DNA of 64,000 nt, from the NCBI RefSeq assembly GCF_001540865.1, contig NC_033622.1:468220-532219 (forward strand), written 5' to 3'. The stretch is from Ananas comosus (Eukaryota; Streptophyta; Magnoliopsida; Poales; Bromeliaceae). The notes below the pieces were generated by a model. The model saw only the letters and a list, made by a program, of their open reading frames with translations. It did no database searches and was not told the origin of the DNA. Positions within the stretch are counted from its first letter, which is position 1. Each line of letters starts with the position of its first letter. The position numbers were made by a program, and so were the translations under genes. This document shows, piece after piece, positions 49,263 through 59,100 of the stretch.

Positions 49263-50722
49263 CTCTTCATGAAGACCCCTCCTCCTATTTCACTTTCATT
49301 TCCATTTTCTCCAGTGTGTAATCAATTAATTAGTAGTTGCTATGATATGATATCACGCTTATGTGTATTATTATTATGTTTATCATTATTATCATCATTA
49401 CTACTATAATAATGCTCAAGGAAAATTAAAAGCAAGAAAAAAAAAAAGGGAATTATTAAAATCATTCAAGGGAGGAGGAGGAGGAGGAGGAAGGAGGAGT
49501 CGTCCACTTGATGTATGAGCTTATCTCATGTTGTCTAAAGCTTTCTTAAATAGGTAACATTAAAATAAAAGGGTCAATTTCATGCCGCTCCATGTCAACA
49601 TATGGAATAACCAACATATTTCTACAAAATTTAACTTTTTATATTTATCTCTCTGGTTTGTTATCGTTAGAGCACTATTTATTTTTTAATATAGGATGAG
49701 TAAAATGACATTTTTTGACATTATAAATATATCTCTCCAAAAGTTTTAACTGTTAGAATCATATAGAAATGTACTCTAAAAAATTTCGAATTGTTATTTT
49801 TTTTTCTTTCTGCCGTTACAAATAATATAAAAGGAGTAAAAAAAATTAATTTATCTTATTCACTAATCAGAATTAAGTATTTTATTTAAAATTAATTATA
49901 TTTTTCTAACAGATTCTTGCTATGGATATATTTGAAAATATTAAAATTTTTATAGCCATAAAAATAAAAAATTAAATTTTATAAAAAAATATATACTATT
50001 CGGTATGTTTATAAAAAAATATATGCAATCAACCGGAAAAAAAAAAAAAAAAGTAATTTTATCGAGTGGACACGTGCGCTCATCTATTGGGCACGTGTGA
50101 AGCCATCAAATATTTAGGCACAAAAGGGGAAAAAACATCCTTTTATACAAACTTTGGAAATTATTTAACAAATTACCTACGGACTGTTCTAGCTGTAAAG
50201 TAATGATCTATTTTTTTTTTTTTTTTTTTTCTTTTGATCGTGTTCACGTACTAATTTGTATAATCGAGATTGATGCAGTGTACATGCATCGCTGAGATGA
50301 AGGGTTTTAATTGATGAGATTCGCGAAACGGATGGTGTAATTATGCGGGCGTGTTAGCATTAGTGCGATGCTGTAAAATTTTTTAGTATTTAAAATATAT
50401 TTTTATGTTATATTTTAATGTTTCCATTATCTCAAGTAAAAATGTTATTTTCATTTTCTTAAAATTCTAAGTTGTGATCAACTGGGCCGTGAATTTGAAG
50501 GATGAGGCCCAAGCCCATCAAATCAACGGCGTGATTTTGAGGTCGCGACGCAAAGAAGCCCATGATATAAGGCCCTGGACTTTGAACTATGGCCTATTGT
50601 TCGAGCAACTCTGGAGCGTCGTACCTTGAAGACGCACTTGTGCATTGCATTTCCAAACAAAGTCTTAGATAATTGCACTTGAGTTTCAGTGACTCATTCA
50701 AACTTTCCTTAGAGGTTGTACT
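49263..50722. other. Intergenic, no gene recognised
   Basis: AT-rich sequence after the small gene, with GAGGAG repeats near 49475-49497 (probable 3' UTR) and A/T homopolymers. Two CACGTG motifs lie close together at 50071-50076 and 50092-50097. Confidence 0.55.
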
Positions 50723-50868
50723 TGTTGGCTTAAAGGGACTAACATTTTGTCCTGTGGTGGGAGGTTAGGTTGGGTTGAACGTGGTTGAATCACGTTCAAA
50801 ATGGCAAGAGTACAGACTGAGCTGAGTCATGTTTGAAGTGACGGGAGGTTAGTTGGGCTGAGTCATAC
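50723..50868 (+). mobile_element. LTR-type repeat copy 3, truncated
   Basis: Begins TGTTGGCTTAAAGGGACT and carries the same TGAGTCATG/AGTGACGGGAGG-type internal repeats as the LTRs at 8003-8240 and 27880-28119, but lacks the 3' part with GAGCTTTTGGG. It is more diverged than the other two. Confidence 0.65.
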
Positions 50869-51063
50869 GTCTAATTAACAAGATCTAGAAGTCAAATTTT
50901 TAACAGCAAACAATCAACAAAGAAATCAACAAAGAAATTGGGAATCAAATCATTGTTTTATTATATAAAGAGCTAACATGAAGAGTATAAGTAGACTAGC
51001 CCTGATACAAATTAGGGATCAAATTCAAAACCATTAAAGCTAATACCATATCGAGTTAGATAG

Positions 51064-51257
51064 AATAAGATGAGAGAATACCAACCGTCCCTAGAGCAAG
51101 CGGCAAAGGGCTTGGTGGTTGGTACCTGAGACTCAAGTTCGAATCTTAGTTGATTTACATTTCTAGCTAAGTTTATTTCTAAATGAAATAAACGAAACGG
51201 GTAGCGTGCTACTTATGTCTCAAAAAAAAAAAATAAAAAAAATAAGATGAGAGAATA
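51064..51257 (+). mobile_element. Intact SINE with perfect 17-bp target duplication
   Basis: The element runs 51081-51240 between two copies of AATAAGATGAGAGAATA (51064-51080 and 51241-51257). It has a tRNA-like head with an A-box-like AGAGCAAGCGGCAAAGGG and a B-box-like AGTTCGAATCT about 45 bases later, a body with GCTAAGTTTATTTC, a 3' end CGGGTAGCGTGCTAC and an A-rich tail. These are the pol III promoter parts and target-primed insertion marks of a tRNA-derived SINE. Relatives lie at 1531-1675, 34152-34200 and 53163-53287. Confidence 0.92.
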
Positions 51258-52563
51258 ATAGTGAAGAGACGAGTGATTAGCCTCTAACTATCCTCGCCCG
51301 AAACAAGAACCCTCTAAGTTGTCGAACCCTCCATCTTCTTCGTCATAATCTGAATCCAAACACCAAACACAAAAACAAAACGTAGAAGGTTAATGGCTTA
51401 GATCGAGCCTTTGATGTTTCGATTATTAGGGCATCTTGCAACTAACCAATTTCTCACTGTAAACCTACTAATTCACTTTGTATTCTTCTCTTACGTACCA
51501 GAGCAGGCCTAAGCTAGATAATGTTACTTAACTCACCTATTGAGCGTGACAATTAATTGAGTACTTGAGATACTATAAAATACCATAAAATATTGCATGA
51601 AGTGAATCCTAAGTCATTGAATCCTAAGACATTGACCAATGTCTACTAAAATATATATAAAAAAGGGAAAAATAATAGTAAGTGAAATACAAAGAGTGTT
51701 AGTAATTAAGCATTAGAGTACTTATCCAATGGGAACTTGTAAATTAAACAAAATAAAAAAGATGTGCATACGGAAGTCCCTTTCTAAAGTCTCACTATAG
51801 TTAGTAGATATAGCTACTACTTGTACTTATCTAGGCTTTAGGAAACTTCTCTCCACTTTCCTTTTTTTTTTTTTTCCCTTTTTTTTCTTTTTGGTTGATC
51901 TAAGTTTACCTAACCATTTTAGTTCTTATAAAAGGGATTAAAAAAAAAAAAGAATTATAAGAATTATTTCAAAATTTTTTGAATAATTTAAATTTATTAT
52001 TTGAATAATGTTTTTATTTTAATTCATTACAAAACTATTCTTTCTGTCTGTTTAGCGAAATATCTTTTAAAGATTTAATTATTCATCTGAAAATATGATG
52101 AAAATAATAGACAGACGCCGGCCTTGACGCTAAAATTAGAAGTCTGTGCTTTCGGCTTTAAGTTTAGAGAAAAAAAAAAAAAAAACTAGATGCAGATATG
52201 GTTATTCTTGAATATTTTTTTAAAAGCTCTCTAATGCGCTGACAATTATAAACGGTAATATGTCGGGAGCGTAGAAAGATTTCGCTAAAGCATTGCCTCC
52301 ATTTGTGGCCTGGTCTATAGACCGGGTCTAGGGAACAACTTGGAACGCTGTGACCAATCAGAGCTGCGGTTGGGATCTGGACAGGTGAAACAAAACGTGA
52401 ACAAGTCTTTTTTTCTTTTTTATTTTTATTTCCTATATAAGAAAATAATATATTTGGACAGGATGTGACCTCTCTATATATCATATTCCTGTCCCCAATA
52501 ATAATATTCTCTTTTCGCACGCCACCCAAGAAAAGCGAATGTAACAGCTCTATATTTTCACTC
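51258..52563. other. Intergenic, no gene recognised
   Basis: AT-rich, with T runs near 51861-51875 and poly-A near 52171. The 148-codon open frame at 52164-52610 (minus) shows no domain, and its end overlaps the arm of the next MITE, so it is not called a gene. Confidence 0.5.
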
Positions 52564-53125
52564 CTACTATGGAGTTTGACTGGACTATTATTAGTAGTAA
52601 ACTGCTCCATTTATTACTAATTTATTTTTTATGATAGAACTTCTAAATCGACGATCGGCACCGTTAAATATGATCTAGACTATTTAAATTATGTAGAAAT
52701 CAAATTTTATGATTTTTTGGCATCACTAACTGAACGATCAAAGGGTCACAAAATTTATAATTTTAATGGCCGATATGGTGCGTTTGCTCGTTTAACGATA
52801 TAGAAAAGTTCAAATCAACTAAATTCTTGTTAAAATTTTTTTTAAACTATTTAAAATAAGATCTAGACTCTAGATCTCAAATATAAAAATTGTATCATCA
52901 CTTTTTGAAGGATATTCATTTTCAGCCATTCATTTTTCTGTTTACTTGATGGACAAGAGAACAATATCGAAAATGTGTGAAATTTGATTTTCAGATAGTT
53001 TAAATAGTTTAGATCATGTTGAACGGCGTCAATCATCAATTTGGAAGTTCTATCATCGAAAACAAATCGGTAGTAAACCGAGCTGTTTACTACCGATAGT
53101 ATTCTAGCAAAACTCCCTTACTACG
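52564..53125. mobile_element. Foldback-type MITE with ~150-bp inverted arms
   Basis: The left arm runs from GGAGTTTGACTGG (52571) through AGTAGTAAACTG to GATAGAACTTCTAAAT and beyond. The reverse complement of the right arm reads GGAGTTTTGCTAG...AGTAGTAAACAG...GATAGAACTTCCAAAT. The arms stay alignable for about 150 bases, leaving about 260 bases of unpaired interior. No coding capacity. Confidence 0.82.
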
Positions 53126-53162
53126 CTATAAAATAACTATGATTCTCAGTGTAAGTGACAAA

Positions 53163-53287
53163 AAAAAGTTGATAATTGATATTCGAGATTTTAAATTTTA
53201 ATTTTAATTGATTCATATTTTTAACTAAGTTTATTTTTTTAAAAAATAAACGAAGCGGATACCATGTTACCTTTCTTTAAAAAAGAA
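53163..53287 (+). mobile_element. SINE, diverged fragment
   Basis: Contains TATTCGAGATTTT, TTGATTCATATTTTTAACTA, AGTTTATTTTTTT and AAACGAAGCGGATACCATGT in the same order as the intact SINE, ending in an A-rich tail. The 5' head is degraded. Confidence 0.65.
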
Positions 53288-53329
53288 AACTATGGTTCTG
53301 TATTTTCGCTCGTAAGTAAATTAAAGATA

Positions 53330-53480
53330 ATTTAATTATCTGATTCAAATTAAATATTTTTTGATAGTAAAATTAAATTTTTAAAAGGTTAAATAGTTGA
53401 TTCAAAATAATTTATAATTTAGATAATTTTTTAATATATCTTTTTGTTAAAAAATTGATAAAATATATAATAAATAAATC
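53330..53480. mobile_element. Arm fragment of the 57054-57413 MITE family
   Basis: The phrase AAAAGGTTAAATAGTTGATT followed by CAAAATAATTTAT parallels the right arm of the MITE in the Ca2+-ATPase intron (AAAAGGCCGGGTAGTTGATT). Boundaries are approximate and no partner arm is found. Confidence 0.35.
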
Positions 53481-53538
53481 TGAGCCATAAGAAGCGTAGT
53501 GTATGAGATTTACATATATATTATTTGTGGATTACGTC

Positions 53539-54031
53539 TCTTGTACTTTTGAAAGTATGGACGCTTCCGTGTTTATAAGTTTTTTTTGATATTCGGCCCC
53601 CTTAGGCATAATTTATGTTATTAGAATAATTTATAAATCAAATTTCATAACTTTTCGACATAATTTACCAAGTGATTAAGAAGTCTAAAAAAATGATTAT
53701 CTTAACAGTTGAAGTGGTTTGTTTTTAAGTTCAACCGTGTAGAATAATCTAAATTATATGAAATTTTAATAGAAAATTCTATTTAATATTAATAGCAAGA
53801 TCGATTCTTCGGATTTAAATTTTGAATTTTTTATTATTATTTTTTTATAAGATTTTTATTTTTAACTGTTCATTTTGAGGCTTCTCTATCACTACATAAA
53901 TTAAGTCAAAAATTATAAAATTTGATTATATAGTTCAATTATGTTTAATGGAACCGATCGCTGAATCGAATATTCTATCATCAAAAATAATTTAGAAACT
54001 TGAAGACCTCCGTACTTTCGAAAGCATAAGA
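53539..54031. mobile_element. MITE with diverged long inverted arms
   Basis: The left arm CTTGTACTTTTGAAAGTATG and the reverse complement of the right arm CTTATGCTTTCGAAAGTACG are clearly related, followed by TTTTTTTGATATTCGG versus TTTTTGATGATAGAATATTC. Arm similarity fades inward. The interior is AT-rich and non-coding. Confidence 0.6.
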
Positions 54032-54059
54032 ATCTAGCTCATTATTAGTATAAAGGATA

Positions 54060-54360
54060 AATTTTAAATACCACCCCAGTGGTTTTGCACTTTCTTGTTT
54101 TAGTACCATGTAATTTAAAGTGTATCAATTTAGTACTCTGTGGTTTCAGTTTTCTCTTTTCGTCAGTTTCTCCGTTAACTTTTCGTTAAATTATATACAA
54201 AAAAACTTCAGATCCTCCATCTATAGTTTATCGAATATTTACTTTAATATCATTTAGTTTAAACGTTTTCACTAGTTTAATGAAAAGATTTAGTGGAGGG
54301 GATAACAAAAAAATAAAATAAAATTATAGAGTACGAAAGTGGTACATCGGTCCTAGTAAC
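54060..54360. mobile_element. MITE-like repeat ('GTACTCTGTGGTTTC' type)
   Basis: Carries the phrases AATACCACCCCAGTGGTTTT, TTAGTACTCTGTGGTTTC and, inverted near the other end, ATAGAGTACGAAAGTGGTAC. Repeats with such phrases are common in plant intergenic DNA. Ends and target duplication are not resolved. Confidence 0.4.
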
Positions 54361-55700
54361 CATTTCACAAAGTGTCCTGAATGCTTTATCCCGGACAAAA
54401 ATTTTATGGGCACCGTGCCCAAACAATTTGTTTGGTTTTATCCCTATCCCGCCGGTTAGTGGGTTTTTCATTAGTTGGTCATCCACCTTTAAATTACAGA
54501 ATATTAAAGTGAAAAAATACGAAATCAGAACAGTAATATTTGAAGTTTCCCTAGTATATATGTAGCATTGTTGATTGTTGATATGATATGTAACAATCGA
54601 TGTTGTTCTCATGCCACGTCAGCTTACATAACTGAGTCAACTACCGTGGACTTCTCACCCTGACAAGAACTCACCAAAAAACTCCCCCATTGAATTGTAA
54701 ACTGTATAGGCTCACTGTCTCAATCTTTTTTTTTAATTACATAAATAGTGAATAAATTGAGTAATAATTTATGTCATATATTTTTTATGATTAAAAATTA
54801 GAGCCTAATTTTAGGTTTTTAAAAAGGTCTCGATGGTTATAATTTGATAAAAGAGTGAATTTTGCAGGTGAGATTATTTTTTTTTTCAAAAAAATGATTA
54901 CGTACTTAATAGAATATGTTTTTAAAATATTTGATCATGCTATACTAATCTATTAAATACTGTTAAGTTTTTGAATAAATAAAAAAAAATAGTGCTTAAG
55001 AAAATGCTCATCCATTCAAACAGATGATGAATATGTATATTGAGAGTAATCATCTTAACTTTTTTTTTAAATTCTATTTAGTTGTTAAACTTTATTATGT
55101 ATAAAAAAAATTTAATTATTGATCACTGATAAGAAAATCATACGGTGCAAATATATATCTATCGTTATCTCCTTTTATAACCCACATAGATTTGCCCTCC
55201 CCAAAAAAAACATAAAATATTCTTTCAATAATAATATTTTACCAAATTCATAATATGTATAAATTTTGGACAAATTTGTAAAATGCTTGCTATAATTGCT
55301 AAAAACGAAAATAACGTGTAAAAGTTAAAAAGCACGATTTTCATAGTACCACAAACAACAAAGCCCATAAAAATGATCAATCACACCACACACTTTTTGA
55401 TGCGATCGGACGGCTACCATGGGTCCATTTCAAATCCTTCGTATCCCCCAACGGTGCGCTCGTTCCCCCAAGCACGCAAGCCCGTTGCTTTCCCAACTCC
55501 CCCACTCAGCACATCCCCATAAATCCTCTATGCGCAGTTCCAATCCGTCCGTTCGAATTGAACTCTAACGGTCGGGAGACGTCCCCGCATAGGGGTTGGT
55601 ATGCGGGGGTTTAGGAAAATGGGGTTTTCTATTTTTAGGAATTTTGTTTAATTTATTTTTACGGTTTTTGGCCATGCGGGAGCGAAGCTACCGCGAAACT
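54361..55700. other. Intergenic, Ca2+-ATPase distal 5' flank
   Basis: AT-rich to about 55400, then rising GC content toward the gene, with CACTTTTTGATGCG and short C-runs near 55440-55510. Nothing coding is recognised. Confidence 0.5.
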
Positions 55701-55702
55701 TC

Positions 55703-55705
<3 letters not shown>

Positions 55706-55740
<35 letters not shown>

Positions 55741-55863
55741 ACGGGAGGAGGAGCTAGAAAGGCGAGAGAGGGAGAGGGGGAGAGAGAGAGAGAGAGAGAG
55801 AGAAAAAGAGGAAGGGACGAGGAAGGAGCGACTTCGAAGAAGACGAAGGAACGGGAGCTTCTC

Positions 55864-55904
<41 letters not shown>

Positions 55905-55972
55905 CTCTCCTTTCACTCTCCTCGTCCCCGCTTGAATCCGAGGTAAGTGTCTTCTCTCTCTCTCTCTCTCTA
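55706..55972 (+). repeat. Alternating (CT)n / (GA)n / (CT)n tracts in the ACA leader
   Basis: CT tract 55706-55738, GA tract about 55779-55802, CT tract about 55868-55901 and a short CT run about 55955-55972. CT and GA blocks on the same strand are mutually complementary and could pair in the leader RNA. Confidence 0.85.
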
Positions 55973-56070
55973 GGAGAGCTCCGCCGCGATGTTTTGGATG
56001 CGTCTTCTTGTGGATCTTGTGTTGTTGTTGCTGATGTTGTGGAGCGTCTGATGCTCGTTGGACGGCGCAG
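55943..56070 (+). other. Probable 5' UTR intron of the Ca2+-ATPase gene
   Basis: CCGAG|GTAAGTG at 55943 is a consensus donor and GGCGCAG ending at 56070 is a plausible acceptor. Splicing would remove an upstream ATG at 55989 that otherwise opens a frame before the main start at 56122. Prediction only. Confidence 0.5.
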
Positions 56071-56121
56071 ATTCGGCGGCGGGGGCGCGCGGTGTCACCT
56101 CTCCTGCGACGGTTGTAGAGG

Positions 56122-59100
56122 ATGGATCTGCGGTCGCCGGAGAGGTACCATCGGAGGTACGACGAGGAGTGCGGCGGCGGAGGAGGCGGCGGCGGCGGCG
56201 ATGGCGAGATCTGCTCCTCCAGCGACGACGCCTTCGACATTCCCCCCAAGAACGCCCCCCTCGAGCGCCTCCGACGGTGGAGGGTATGTTATCCGCTTCT
56301 TGATTCGTTCACCTAGGGTTTTTTCGCGTGTTCCGATGCAATGGCACTCGTTCTCGTGGTTTCTAATCGTAACTGGATCTTGAACAATATTAAACGAGCT
56401 TAGCTGCGCTATAGAGGTTATTTCTTGAAGCATTTATTTGCGCTTCATTTAATTATTTCTTGTCGTTGAACTTTTGATCGTTAATGTGAGAATGTGTTTG
56501 GAGTTTTGATTTTGTGAGCTTGAATGATGTTAAGATGAACTTAGTTTCGTTGTCTCTGCAACTGTTTCTACGGCTGTCGTATGCAAACTTGTTGTCATTC
56601 ATTTGGAGGTAGTTACTGCTGTACAAGTGATTTGAGGATGATGTGAGTCAACCTTCTTTGGACTAATTATGTTTTACCAATGTGACATTTGCATTTGCAA
56701 TAATTTTGGCATTGTAAAAATTGTGGTCAAGAAAGAAAGGGCATGCAAGTTGATACATGCGTATCGTAGCTCTCCTCTGTATTATTATAGAGTTATGTAA
56801 CTCATTCCTTGATAGTTAGATTGTTAGAATTTTTAGAGGATGTTGTATAGGGATTCTGGTGAAGAGAGATGTGGAAGATTCAGAAGTCCATTTATTGTCT
56901 CCAAGTACTTCAATATTCAGTGCAAAGCACCAAATCAAATTTACTCCATAAACATGAAAACTTTATAAATCATCGATCTTCTCAATCATCCTCGGTCCTT
57001 TTATCATGTGATAGAGTGTTTCATTTTGTCAAGTTTTATTTCATACTTTTTAGTTAGGTAAAAATATATGAAACATATCTAATCTACCACCCATTTTGAT
57101 TCAACTTCTTGACCTGTAAAAGTTTTGATTTTGCTACCTAACCTTTTAATTTATTTGTTTTGAGCAATTTAATGGCCTTAAACTTCAAAATTTGAATGCA
57201 TCGTTTATTTTTTATGGGCCTAGCTAGCATATTTCATATAATTTATGCAACTATAATTTCATTAAATTAAGTAATAGGCCTAAAATTTGTACTGGAAGAG
57301 CCATTAAATGGCTTATATCAGATAAATTGAAAGATTGGGTACAAAAATCAAACTTCTAAAAGGCCGGGTAGTTGATTCAAAATGGCCAAAGTTCATATAT
57401 ATTCATTTTTATCATTTTGTATTGGTGAAACTGTGAAATTGGGCTTGTATTAATCAGCATGTTAGTAGGTAGTGATGATTACCAAGATTATTTTCTTTCT
57501 TTACTTTCAGCAAGCTGCTCTTGTGCTCAATGCATCCCGTCGATTTAGATACACTCTTGACTTGAAAAGGGAGGAAGAGAAGGAGAACATAAGGAGAAAG
57601 ATTAGGGCTCATGCTCAAGTTATACGGGTATCATTTTACCATATTGATAGATATAGTTTATACAGAAATTTCAGAATGTCCTTGTTCACTCTAATTTTGA
57701 ATTTCACAGGCAGCATTTCTTTTCAAGGAGGCTGGGGAAAGAGAGGCACCTGGTAGCTTCCTTGCTTTCTCTTGCTTAATTGTTTGTTCACATAATGAGT
57801 TACTGTTCAACATGTTAGTATTCTCACAAGCATCTGGCTTGGACCATTAAACTTAAGATAACTTCTTCGAAATGATTTACTCTTCTTTGAAAATGAAAAA
57901 ACATGTAATTATCATAGTATTCCCATCTAAATTAAGCTTGTAACTTCTTCTCACCTGCATGATCATATGTGCATTCAACAGGGTTGTTTTATTGAGAGGC
58001 CTTGTATTTCTTGCTCCCTCTTTCTCTCATCCATTCCTTCTTCCTCATTGTGTAACCTTTCACTGCTTGAATTTGATTAAAGTCTATTATGCTATTTTAT
58101 GCTCATATTCACTCCTTATGTTGCAGCTTTATTGTTTTTCTAACTCTCGAGTTTGATCATAGTAGTGTTAAGAGTTCCGCATTATTATCTTGACTAGATT
58201 AACTGTTGTTATCGTTAGTTACAATATTATCTGATATCTTTAATCTGCATTTTTGCACCTCCTTAGTAGATACTGTTGGTGGAAAGCTGGTGGATGCTGC
58301 TGCTGGTTTTCTAATTCGTGCGGAACAACTTAATACAATGACCAGGGATCACAATTTATCCACTCTTCAGGAATATGGAGGGGCAAGTATTTTTGCCATT
58401 TCAGATTTCTTTGGTTACTGCTTGTATGCATGGCTCATGCAAATGCTTTTATGATTGCACAGGTTAAAGGGCTAGCAAAAATGTTAAAATCCAATGTAGA
58501 CAGAGGAACAAGTGAAGATGACATGGAACTAATGCAAAGAAGAGAGGCATTTGGAGCTAACACATATCCCCGCAAGAAAGGAAGAAGCTTTTTGGTATAA
58601 TATTTTCGGCCATTCTCTCATACCATTTAAATTATTTTCTATATAATCTTGTTTTGAGAACTCATATTGCTCAATTTTTATGTCATGTTCTTTACCTTAT
58701 GTAGCTTTTCCTATGGGAGGCTTGCCAAGATTTGACTCTTATCATCCTGATGGTAGCTGCAGTTATATCTTTGGCATTGGGAATGACCACAGAGGTAGAT
58801 TTTACCGTTCAATTTATCTGGTGCTTAATGATTGTCCTATTATACAAAATTGTAATAATAGAGGTCTATACTTTAGTAAGTGTGTGAATCAAGTACATTT
58901 TCTAATGACCGTAATGAAATAAGATGGAGATGGCAACTTGCATTCCTATGTAATTATCATACACGTATAATGGAGTAATAGTTGCAAATCTAAATTACAA
59001 CTATAATATGGAATTTTCTCAGTTCTTCCCTTTCCATGGAAGCTGAGTTGTCACCTATGTTTGGGCCCCCACTAGTCCGTAACAGATAGATTTTATGGGT

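Noticed and set aside
52164..52610. 148-codon minus-strand open frame
   Set aside because: No domain or compositional support, it begins within a MITE arm, and its C-terminal end is poly-Phe from an A run.
55737..56249. 170-codon minus-strand frame opposite the ACA first exon
   Set aside because: It consists of Pro, Arg and Ser runs made by GA/CT and GGC repeats, and it overlaps the true first exon on the other strand.
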